In this document: positions 6,352-12,015 of the stretch, piece by piece
Numbering within the stretch: the stretch's first letter is position 1
Layout: every line of letters begins with the position of its first letter
From: a virus
IMG/VR virus record: IMGVR_UViG_3300042691_030415
Coordinates: 1 to 35,026 of that record
Strand: one strand, 5' to 3'
Length of the DNA stretch: 35,026 nucleotides
The notes under the pieces: model-generated
What the model was told of the DNA's origin: nothing
The model's input: the letters and a program-made list of their open reading frames with translations, nothing else
Database searches by the model: none
Translations under genes and position numbers: made by a program

Positions 6352-6629
6352 GAAGTTTTAATACTCCGGTTAAAAGACTTTTTGATATGCTTTTTCAAAA
6401 TTTGACTCCAACAAGAAAACAACTTGCTGCGCTAAAAAGGTTTCAAAGAGAAGAGCAAAAGATAATCGCAAAAGCAATTCATTTTGGATGGCTGGACGAA
6501 TCTGACCATACAGGTATTGATTTTTTTTATGATAAAGAATTTAATGGTGGAAAACGGATTTGTCCTGATTGTAAACAAGGTTTGTTACGGTTGGAAAGGC
6601 CAGGGAAAGAAGGCTGTTCTTTTTGCTAA
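6288..6629 (+). CDS. cassette 2 protein with C-terminal zinc ribbon
   Basis: Reading from 6288 gives 113 aa; a second in-frame ATG at 6348 lies in the R' box and gives 93 aa (MGSFNTPVKRLFDM...). I list the longer form because the A-rich leader typical of Bacteroidota starts (AACAAAATAAAATG) precedes 6288, but the first 20 residues are then encoded by attC-like site 2. The C terminus has CPDCKQG...GCSFC, two CxxC pairs of a zinc ribbon. The middle is helical (TRKQLAALKRFQREEQKIIAKAI). It may bind nucleic acid or another protein; function not known. Confidence 0.65.
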   Translation: MESTKDSNQHESQPIAKQAVMGSFNTPVKRLFDMLFQNLTPTRKQLAALKRFQREEQKIIAKAIHFGWLDESDHTGIDFFYDKEFNGGKRICPDCKQGLLRLERPGKEGCSFC

Positions 6630-6634
6630 ATTTC

Positions 6635-6764
6635 CCATAACGGCTTACGCTATACGAAGGTGGGGATTAAGATGCACAACCCTCCGCTTACCTAAAAAGC
6701 AAATTAGATGCACAACTATACATATTTGGCACACAGCCCCACTTTTGTATAGCGTATGTTATAG
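6635..6764 (+). repeat. attC-like site 3
   Basis: R''-like CCATAAC (6635-6641) and R'-like GTTATAG (6758-6764). The arms give a perfect 10 bp stem TACGCTATAC/GTATAGCGTA (6646-6655/6747-6756) and a second stem TGGGG/CCCCA (6661-6665/6737-6741) separated by an unpaired block, as in long attC sites. The loop holds a direct repeat GATGCACAAC. Confidence 0.8.
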
Positions 6765-6784
6765 GCTGATAAATTTTACGGATT

Positions 6785-6991
6785 ATGGCAAAGAAATTTT
6801 ATTTAAAAGAAAGACACAACCCACAATTTAAAAACCCATATTATGTTGCTTGTGGACAACTAACCAAGAAAGATGCAAAGGCAAAAGAAAATTCTCTTTA
6901 CGGAGATAACTTTATGATTGCATACGAAACGGAAAAGGAATACAACGATGCTATTGAAAAGTTGAAAGCTAATGGTCAACGAGTGCAGTAG
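6785..6991 (+). CDS. cassette 3 protein, unknown
   Basis: A 68-residue basic protein (MAKKFYLKERHNPQFKNPYYVACGQL...). The start is 27 bp after the G of the R' box of attC-like site 3. The layout (short N-terminal strands, then two helices with TKKDAKAKENS and EKEYNDAIEKLKANG) resembles small single-domain proteins, but I recognise no family. No toxin or antitoxin motif is evident. Confidence 0.6.
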   Translation: MAKKFYLKERHNPQFKNPYYVACGQLTKKDAKAKENSLYGDNFMIAYETEKEYNDAIEKLKANGQRVQ

Positions 6992-7005
6992 TAAAATTTA
7001 TTTGC

Positions 7006-7087
7006 CGATAACGGTAGGCAGCTTGGCGACAGTAGCCGAAGAGTTGGCTTGCAGCGTGGCGGCTATTGCGCAAAACTGCGGTTATCG
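7006..7087 (+). repeat. attC-like site 4
   Basis: R''-like CGATAAC (7006-7012) and R'-like GTTATCG (7081-7087), embedded in a perfect GCCGATAAC/GTTATCGGC pair. The inner arm TAGCCG/CGGCTA (7033-7038/7060-7065) and GCAG/CTGC (7018-7021/7076-7079) form the stems. At 82 bp it has a typical attC length. Confidence 0.8.
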
Positions 7088-7132
7088 GCTGCCCTTCTTT
7101 CGGAATGATTAACAATTTAAACAACAAATAAA

Positions 7133-7504
7133 ATGAACAGAAAAATCAAATTTAGAGGAATTAGAGAAGAATACAACCCTGCTTGGCATCAGTCAATATT
7201 TAGGTTTGGAAATCTTTTAAATAACAATTCAATTGGGGAGGTAGGATATGACCTTTCTCATTATGAATACGCAAAAGTAAAGCCTGAAACCATTGGGCAA
7301 TTTACTGGATTGACTGACAAAAATGGAAACGAAATATATGAAGGCGATTTAGTTCAGCACGATGCTTGGAACTACCCATTTGAAATAATTTTCAATGATG
7401 AGAAAGCAAGGTTTGTCTGCAAATTACAAACAGGAGTAACCCAATACATAGATTGTGAAAGATTGGTTGTTGTCGGAAATATTCACGAAACGGTGTCTGC
7501 TTAG
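7133..7504 (+). CDS. YopX family protein in cassette 4
   Basis: Matches the YopX pattern common in phages of Gram-positive and Bacteroidota hosts: N-terminal RKIKFRG, central PETIGQFTGLTDKNGNEIYEGDLVQHD (residues about 59-84) and a closing VVVGNIHE (about 112-119). The length (123 aa) is normal. The biochemical role of YopX proteins is not established. It lies in a cassette between attC-like sites 4 and 5, with its start 52 bp behind the R' box after an A-rich leader and its stop 7 bp before the next R'' box. A typical phage gene carried as an integron-type cassette is unexpected. Confidence 0.85.
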   Translation: MNRKIKFRGIREEYNPAWHQSIFRFGNLLNNNSIGEVGYDLSHYEYAKVKPETIGQFTGLTDKNGNEIYEGDLVQHDAWNYPFEIIFNDEKARFVCKLQTGVTQYIDCERLVVVGNIHETVSA

Positions 7505-7510
7505 GGTTGC

Positions 7511-7643
7511 CGATAACGGTTTCGGGCTTTGTGTCCGTTGGCGATTTAAACCACAAATGTTAAATTAAAAAACAAATATTAATATGAGCAAAAAAGTTGA
7601 ATTGAAAAACGAAACAGCCAATGGCACAAAACCCGTGTTAGCG
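7511..7643 (+). repeat. attC-like site 5, carries a start codon in its loop
   Basis: R''-like CGATAAC (7511-7517) and R'-like GTTAGCG (7637-7643). Arms 7523-7542 and 7617-7635 are complementary except for one G.T pair, one C.A mismatch and one unpaired base. The 74 nt loop (7543-7616) contains an A-rich leader and the ATG at 7584, which opens a frame through the right arm into cassette 5. Confidence 0.8.
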
Positions 7644-8054
7644 GTTCGTTCCTTATCTGTTGGAAATCTTCTCAAAAGAAATGGAATTATTGTAAAAATT
7701 GATGCAAAATCAATATTTGATATATGGGATGATAATGGGATAGATAAATTAGGTTATGAGCCAATACCACTAACAGAAGAATGGTTGTTACGGTTTGGGT
7801 TTAAAAAGGAAGAAAAAAGTCCATCGAAAAATCATGGTAATTATTATAGTGTTTGGTTAATGGATTACAAATATTCATTTTCTTATGCTGCATTTCGTGA
7901 AGATTGGGGTTTTTATCATTCTTACACAGATGCCTTAAAAGATGAAGATAATGATAAATTTGATTTTATTTCATGTGGTATCAAATATGTACACGAACTT
8001 CAAAATCTTTATTATTCACTTAGTCAAGATGAACTGTCTTGGAATGACCGCTAA
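7584..8054 (+). CDS. cassette 5 protein, phage EWLLxFGF family
   Basis: The body matches a family frequent in Bacteroidota phages and prophages: VGNLLKRNG near the start, PIPLTEEWLLRFGFKK (about 66-81) and the C-terminal signature IKYVHELQNLYYSLSQDEL (about 134-152). The function is unknown. The conserved part begins at about residue 23; between the R' box (7637) and that part there is no ATG, GTG or TTG in frame, so translation must begin in the loop of attC-like site 5, which belongs to the preceding cassette. Residues about 12-20 (ANGTKPVLA) are encoded by the attC arm. The stop TAA lies within the R'' box at 8049-8055. Strongly AT-rich. Confidence 0.8.
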   Translation: MSKKVELKNETANGTKPVLAVRSLSVGNLLKRNGIIVKIDAKSIFDIWDDNGIDKLGYEPIPLTEEWLLRFGFKKEEKSPSKNHGNYYSVWLMDYKYSFSYAAFREDWGFYHSYTDALKDEDNDKFDFISCGIKYVHELQNLYYSLSQDELSWNDR

Positions 8055-8055
8055 C
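8047..8055 (+). repeat. R'' half-site at the right end of the array
   Basis: ACCGCTAAC is the exact complement of the first nine bases of cassette 5 (GTTAGCGGT, 7637-7645). The rest of an attC is missing: no GTTA-ending arm follows before the phage promoter at 8106. The sequence just after it forms a small palindrome (CGCATAATTGCG). The array therefore seems truncated here. Confidence 0.6.
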
Positions 8056-8105
8056 TAAGAAATAGTCGCATAATTGCGTGATATTTTTCCCCGCCAAATT
8101 ATTTT

Positions 8106-8145
8106 CAAAAATATTTTTGGAATTAAGATTTCTGTCTTAACTTTG
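8106..8145 (+). promoter_or_regulatory. promoter before the gene at 8167
   Basis: TTTTTG (8114-8119), 18 bp, then TAACTTTG (8138-8145), a good Bacteroidota promoter. It shares the block AAAATATTTTTGGAATTA with the promoters at 16247 and 19249, and the 14 bp palindrome CAAAAATATTTTTG with the divergent control region at 4465. It likely restarts early transcription downstream of the cassette array. Confidence 0.7.
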
Positions 8146-8166
8146 CCGGAGTTAAAACACAAAAAC

Positions 8167-8466
8167 ATGACAGAATTATTTGAGACTTACGAGTTTGAGT
8201 ACGAAGGGAAAAATTACCCATTCGAGGCCGAAGTTGAATTTAAGTTTGAGGGATTCGATGGCATCGGATTCTTTGAATTTGGCGGTTCACAGGATTACGA
8301 CAAAGGCAATCCAACTTGGGATGTTGTCAATGTTACAATCAAGTGGGTACACGACCCGGATGCAGGTGAGTTTCTTGACCTTGCTACCCTCAGCCCCGAT
8401 TTAATTGCAACCATCAAGGAGTTCGCCACAGAACATTGCGAAGAACCTGAATATTGCAACGACTAA
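8167..8466 (+). CDS. small acidic hypothetical protein
   Basis: A 99-residue acidic protein (MTELFETYEFEYEGKNYPFE...), probably beta-rich at the N terminus with a C-terminal helix and two late cysteines (EHCEEPEYCND). I chose the ATG at 8167 because an upstream in-frame reading would start before the promoter at 8106-8145. It is the first gene after the cassette array and is followed by a strong RNA pseudoknot before the SSB gene. No function recognised. Confidence 0.65.
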   Translation: MTELFETYEFEYEGKNYPFEAEVEFKFEGFDGIGFFEFGGSQDYDKGNPTWDVVNVTIKWVHDPDAGEFLDLATLSPDLIATIKEFATEHCEEPEYCND

Positions 8467-8480
8467 GAAATTAAAAACCT

Positions 8481-8528
8481 CCTGCCCGATGTTAAGCGAC
8501 CGCATCGGGCAGGCTTTCACCCGGTCGC
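8481..8528 (+). promoter_or_regulatory. H-type pseudoknot in the SSB leader
   Basis: Stem 1 is 11 perfect pairs (8481-8491/8503-8513). Seven bases of its loop (8496-8502) pair perfectly with 8522-8528 (stem 2). Loop lengths are 4 nt, 0 nt and 8 nt, which is sterically reasonable and allows the stems to stack. The structure ends 12 nt before the SSB ATG (8541). By analogy with the pseudoknot at which T4 gp32 nucleates to repress its own translation, this may be an autoregulatory site. It could also simply be a weak terminator hairpin, but it lacks a long T run. Confidence 0.65.
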
Positions 8529-8540
8529 AGAATTACAAAA

Positions 8541-8831
8541 ATGAGTAGTATTATCAACGCCAGTATTGATCTGGCAAAAATCGACAAGGCCAAAATTACC
8601 GCAGGTAAAAACGGTCAGAAGTATTACAACATCAGCATCGTGCTGAACGATGAAGCCGATAAGTTCGGCAACGATGTCAGCATCATTGCGGCCCAATCCA
8701 AGGAAGAGAGGGCAGCGAAGCAGTCGAAGGTTTACCTCGGCAATGGGAAGACTGTATGGACCTCCAACGGAAGCCCTGAGCCAGCCGCAAAGCCTTTGCC
8801 GGCCCCAAGTTCAGACGATTTGCCATTTTAA
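8541..8831 (+). CDS. single-stranded DNA-binding protein
   Basis: A 96-residue protein resembling the compact SSB-like proteins of Bacteroidota phages (INASIDLAKIDKAKITAGKNGQKYYNISIVLNDEADKFGN reads as OB-fold strands). The C terminus is a proline-rich linker ending in the acidic tip DDLPF, the signature by which SSB recruits partner proteins. It would coat ssDNA during replication and recombination. It sits directly before an ERF annealing protein, as usual for phage SSB genes, and behind a pseudoknot that may control its translation. Confidence 0.8.
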   Translation: MSSIINASIDLAKIDKAKITAGKNGQKYYNISIVLNDEADKFGNDVSIIAAQSKEERAAKQSKVYLGNGKTVWTSNGSPEPAAKPLPAPSSDDLPF

Positions 8832-8846
8832 ACCGATCGAAACAAA

Positions 8847-9470
8847 ATGGAAGCACTAATTAAAATTCAAAAAGAACTGAAGGTTCCGAAAGGCAATTTC
8901 AATAGCTTCGGCAAGTACAAGTATCGGTCCTGCGAGGACATATTGGAGGCATTAAAACCAATCCTTGCAAAGCACGGGGCGATGCTAATCCTGACAGATG
9001 AAATTGTTGCGATTGGCAGCAAGTTATTCATGAAGTCCACCGCCTGCCTGACGATGGACGAAAAGCAGATTTGTGTGGATGGGTTTGCCGAATTATCAGA
9101 GCATAAAGGCATGAGTGCTGAGCAATGCACCGGCACCGCATCCAGTTATGCCCGGAAGTATGCCCTGAATGGTTTGTTCTTAATTGACGAAACCGAAGCA
9201 GACCCTGACCATAGTCAGCAGCCGCAGCAATCGCAGCAGCCGCAGCAATCGCAGAAACAGGCCTCTAAACCGCTGATTTCCGAAAAGCAATGGGCAGCAC
9301 TCCTTGACCGGGTTAAAGGCGGTGATTCAGCCGCAATGGAAGCAGCGCAAAAGGCTTTCACCCTCGGTGCTGAACAAGTCAAAGCCCTGACCGATGCCCT
9401 GCCGAAATCAGGCATTAAGTCCGAAGTAATTTCTGAAATCCCTGCCGACCTTGGCGATATTCCTTTTTAA
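8847..9470 (+). CDS. erf: ERF family single-strand annealing protein
   Basis: Phage recombinase that anneals complementary ssDNA. Residues about 1-115 fit the ERF family: IKIQKELKVPKGNFNSFGKYKYRSCEDILEALKPIL, then FAELSEHKGMSAEQCTGTASSYARKYALNGLFLID. Then comes a Q/P/S-rich linker (two 18 bp repeats), a C-terminal helical part and a terminal LGDIPF that imitates the acidic tip of the SSB encoded just upstream. The 15 bp gap to SSB and 3 bp gap to the next gene indicate one operon. Confidence 0.88.
   Translation: MEALIKIQKELKVPKGNFNSFGKYKYRSCEDILEALKPILAKHGAMLILTDEIVAIGSKLFMKSTACLTMDEKQICVDGFAELSEHKGMSAEQCTGTASSYARKYALNGLFLIDETEADPDHSQQPQQSQQPQQSQKQASKPLISEKQWAALLDRVKGGDSAAMEAAQKAFTLGAEQVKALTDALPKSGIKSEVISEIPADLGDIPF
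9216..9251 (+). repeat. two exact 18 bp tandem repeats in erf
   Basis: CAGCAGCCGCAGCAATCG occurs twice in tandem (9216-9233, 9234-9251), encoding QQPQQS twice in the flexible linker of the ERF protein. The exactness at DNA level suggests a recent slippage duplication and possible length variation between related phages. Confidence 0.85.
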
Positions 9471-9473
9471 ATT

Positions 9474-9935
9474 ATGAACGCAGCATCAGTAATAACTTTA
9501 GGTCCGGCAAACAAAGCCGAAATTGAATCTTTTGCGATTCAGACAATTGCGCAAATTCAAGATGGGGAATACTCACCCCTTGAATTGTTCATCAAGTGCA
9601 AGGCATTCAAGGACTCATTAGACTTGATTATGGAAGGCATCGAATCCGATGCTTTGGCCGAAGCCGAAAAGAACGGCAAGTCCTTTAATCTGCATCAGGC
9701 TTCAATCAACATTAGGGAAGTCGGTTCTCGGTGGTTTTTCGACAAAACAAACGACCCAGTAATCAGCAAGATTGCAGAAGAAAAGGCGGCAGTTGTTGAA
9801 AGGGAAAAAGAACGGCAAGCCTTTTTGAAAACCCTGAAGTCAGCTACCTTAATAGTGGATGAGGAAACAGGCGAAGCGGTTAAGATTTATCCGGCAAGAA
9901 AGGAAAGCAAGACCGGATTAGTGGTTGCATTTTAA
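9474..9935 (+). CDS. conserved phage protein near recombination genes
   Basis: The 153 aa protein resembles a family commonly found beside recombination or nuclease genes in Bacteroidota phages: N-terminal LELFIKCKAFKDSLDLIMEGI, a middle GKSFNLHQASINIREVGSRWFFDKTNDPV and a helical ERQAFLKTLK region. The role is unknown; position suggests a recombination or DNA-metabolism accessory protein. It begins 3 bp after erf. Confidence 0.65.
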   Translation: MNAASVITLGPANKAEIESFAIQTIAQIQDGEYSPLELFIKCKAFKDSLDLIMEGIESDALAEAEKNGKSFNLHQASINIREVGSRWFFDKTNDPVISKIAEEKAAVVEREKERQAFLKTLKSATLIVDEETGEAVKIYPARKESKTGLVVAF

Positions 9936-9953
9936 CTTTTAACTTTAAAACAA

Positions 9954-10763
9954 ATGATTGAATTTAAAAAAATGTTGGTTACACCAACGCTTGCAAAACA
10001 GATGTTAGAAGCAAACACTTCTAATAGGCGATTGCGTGAAAATGTTGTAATGCAGTATGCCAATGACATGATTTCCGACCGATGGAAGGAAAACACGGCA
10101 GAAATGATTAAAGTTTCAGAAACAGGAGTTATATTAGATGGTCAGCATCGGCTTCATGGGGTTATTAAAGCCAATAAGCCGATTTACTTTTACATAGCGA
10201 CCAATCTTCCAGATGAGGTTTTTGATGTATTAGATACAGGCTCAAGGCGCAATGCTTCAGATGTATTTATGGTTCAGGGAATTAAAAATCAAAATTTAAT
10301 ACCTTCAATGATTTCAATGTATAATTTGTTGGTTCTCGGCAAGCGATATGGTATTGGAAAGCACGATAAGGCAACTAATGCCATGCTTTTGGACCAGTAC
10401 TATAAGGAAGAAACTTTTTGGCAAAATGTAGCAAGGCAAAGCGGTAATTGGTACATGGCCTTTGCTAAAATCCTTCCAACTTCCTACATAGGCGGGTTTT
10501 ATGCCTACTTCTATAAATTAAACAATGAGAAGGCAGAAGAATTTTTTAAGCAATTAACAACCGGGATTGATGTGGAAAATAATACAATTTTACTGCTTAG
10601 AAATAAATTGATGCAGGACAAAATGTCGCCTCGGAAAATTCCGCAAACTTTAAAGATGGCATTGATTTTAAAAACTTGGAACTATTATATTAAAGGTCAA
10701 GAACCAAAACTTCTCAAGTACGATACAGTAAATGAGGAGTTCCCTGTTGCACTTGCATTTTAA
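9954..10763 (+). CDS. DGQHRL-motif (ParB-like) phage protein
   Basis: The 269 aa protein has LVTPTLAKQMLEANTSNRRLRENVVMQYANDMISDRW followed by a DGQHRLHGVIKANKP motif (about 62-76) and VFDVLDTGSRRNASDV (about 89-104), the pattern of phage proteins related to the ParB/DGQHR superfamily. ParB-type folds bind or hydrolyse nucleotides and some nick DNA; which applies here cannot be told. The second half is helical without recognised motifs. It is the last gene of the rightward early operon and is followed by a strong terminator. Confidence 0.7.
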   Translation: MIEFKKMLVTPTLAKQMLEANTSNRRLRENVVMQYANDMISDRWKENTAEMIKVSETGVILDGQHRLHGVIKANKPIYFYIATNLPDEVFDVLDTGSRRNASDVFMVQGIKNQNLIPSMISMYNLLVLGKRYGIGKHDKATNAMLLDQYYKEETFWQNVARQSGNWYMAFAKILPTSYIGGFYAYFYKLNNEKAEEFFKQLTTGIDVENNTILLLRNKLMQDKMSPRKIPQTLKMALILKTWNYYIKGQEPKLLKYDTVNEEFPVALAF

Positions 10764-10794
10764 CTTGGTGTTTTAACGATTGGAAAATAAAAAA

Positions 10795-10823
10795 GGGAGG
10801 CTTTTGGCCTCCCTCTTTTTTTT
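10795..10823 (+). terminator. strong intrinsic terminator between converging operons
   Basis: GGGAGGC/GCCTCCC with loop TTTTG (10795-10813), followed by TC and eight T residues on the plus strand and preceded by an A-rich run, so it can work in both directions. It ends the rightward early operon and probably also the leftward late operon that finishes with the capsid gene. Confidence 0.92.
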
Positions 10824-10829
10824 GGCAAC

Positions 10830-10898
10830 CTAACCGCCATAGCCGTCCGAATATCCTTCGGAATAACCACGGCCCTCAATTAGGTCGCCTGAGTAAAA
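10830..10898 (-). other. -1 frame extension of the capsid gene (GY-rich tail)
   Basis: Reading the minus strand in the -1 frame relative to the capsid gene, a frame without usual start codons continues past the capsid TAA (10880) to a TAG (10830-10832) and ends in EGRGYSEGYSDGYGG. The tail protein at 29815-32082 ends in EGRAYSDGYSDGYS. Eleven of the first thirteen residues are identical while almost every codon differs in its third base, showing selection on protein sequence. A -1 slip at the TTTT in AGTTTTACT (around 10898) would produce an extended capsid protein, comparable to T7 gp10B. A one-base sequence error is the alternative. Confidence 0.6.
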
Positions 10899-12010
10899 CT
10901 TGCAGACAAGATGCCGTTCACACCATCGAGGCGGTCACCGGCCTTATACATATCCAATGGAGCAGTATAAAGTCCAAAGTGCAGACCCATGATGAAGTCG
11001 TAATCCTCATCGCAGCCATTTTCAACAATGCGCAGGTCAGCATTCAAGCCGGGGATTCCCGGCATTGGGATGGTCATCCTATTTATATTGTCGATTTTGC
11101 CGCCCATATTCCCGACATATTCGTTGTAAGGAATCAACATCGCTGAGCCAGGAGCGAAAATCACCGCATCGTCTTCAGAGTCACCGAAGTCGGTAGCGAT
11201 AAAGTTATCCACGAACCACCTGAATTGAGCAGGGTTGTAAACTTCAGCAAAGTTCACACCGAGAGCAGAGCAGCAGAAATTCAGGCCGTTGATTTCAACG
11301 ATACGCTGAAGCGCACCATATCCACCAACGATATGCCATGAACCATCCCAACCGATTTTTTGCAAATCCTGTTTGAATGTGCTGATACCGGTAAACAAAG
11401 GACCACCACCGTTGGCAGTAGTGTTTTGAACCTGGTAAGTGTTTGAGGCTGCACCGCCTTGGTAGGTTCCAACTGATAAGGCAAACTGAGCCAAAAGGTC
11501 TTTGTTGATTGAATCGATAAGACCGGGAGCCTGATACATGAACTCCTGAGCCATTTCCCTGATAGCAACAAAGCTACCTGACTGGTAAGCAGCCTGCAAT
11601 GCAGATGCACCAACGGGAGAGTTTGACCGGGTTACTCCGGCAATGGCCTGAAGGTCTGAATACTCCTTGCACAAAGTCCTTACGGTGGACTCCTTTACCT
11701 TCCAAGAAATCTGGCGATAAAGGTCGATTGCGAACTCTTGCTCAAGGTATGGATTCTCGGCACCCGGTCCGCAATCCTTCACATCGGATGTATCCGCAGC
11801 AGTTGTTCTTTGTTTAAATGCCAACCGGACAGCACGAGAGTGGCCGTCTGAATAAGCATCTTTGATTTGTGGACCTCTGGTCCGGTTTTCGGCACTCAAA
11901 AGGGCACCGGTAACACCTGCACGGGTGTTGATTTTAGATTCATCCTGAACGCCCTCAGCGATAAGTGTAGTGAGGACGGCCGGACAAATGTTAGCCGTAT
12001 TTACTGACAT
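10880..12010 (-). CDS. major capsid protein (probable)
   Basis: A 376-residue protein directly downstream (5 bp) of a scaffold-like gene, the standard order in tailed phages. Features fitting a HK97-type shell subunit: long N-terminal arm, a spine-like helix region (QAAYQSGSFVAIREMAQEFMYQAPGLIDSINKDLLAQFALSVG, about 140-180), glycine-rich loops and a P-domain-like C terminus (DYDFIMGLHFGLYTAP). No strict motif proves it. The annotated frame ends SASFTQAT; a -1 shift near its end would add a GY-rich tail (see 10830-10898). Expression is probably from the late minus-strand transcript. Confidence 0.72.
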   Translation of the reverse strand: MSVNTANICPAVLTTLIAEGVQDESKINTRAGVTGALLSAENRTRGPQIKDAYSDGHSRAVRLAFKQRTTAADTSDVKDCGPGAENPYLEQEFAIDLYRQISWKVKESTVRTLCKEYSDLQAIAGVTRSNSPVGASALQAAYQSGSFVAIREMAQEFMYQAPGLIDSINKDLLAQFALSVGTYQGGAASNTYQVQNTTANGGGPLFTGISTFKQDLQKIGWDGSWHIVGGYGALQRIVEINGLNFCCSALGVNFAEVYNPAQFRWFVDNFIATDFGDSEDDAVIFAPGSAMLIPYNEYVGNMGGKIDNINRMTIPMPGIPGLNADLRIVENGCDEDYDFIMGLHFGLYTAPLDMYKAGDRLDGVNGILSASFTQAT

Positions 12011-12015
12011 TGTTT

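Larger units (their letters stand above)
5770..8055 (+). mobile_element. integron-like gene cassette array without integrase (CALIN-like)
   Basis: Five AT-rich ORFs, all in the same direction, alternate with five imperfect palindromes of 82-135 bp that begin in TAAC and end in GTTA. Within each unit the first bases are complementary to the R''-like box behind its own gene: GTTAGCTGCC/GGCAGCTAAC, GTTATGGGAA/TTCCCATAAC, GTTATAGGC/GCCGATAAC, GTTATCGGC/GCCGATAAC, GTTAGCGGT/ACCGCTAAC. That is the hallmark of integron cassettes, whose attC is completed only in the circular form. Codon and base use are more AT-rich than in the flanking SSB/ERF genes. No integron integrase lies in the window. The right end keeps only an R'' half. 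Confidence 0.75.

Noticed and set aside
5887-8054. Toxin-antitoxin pairs in the cassettes
   Set aside because: Each cassette holds one gene and none shows a known toxin or antitoxin motif, although such pairs are common in integrons.
5770-8055. Transposon or insertion sequence origin of the palindromes
   Set aside because: No transposase, no target-site duplication, and each palindrome's ends match its own cassette, which fits attC and not IS ends.
9216-9251. CRISPR or VNTR array
   Set aside because: Only two 18 bp units in frame within erf; no spacers and no cas genes anywhere in the window.
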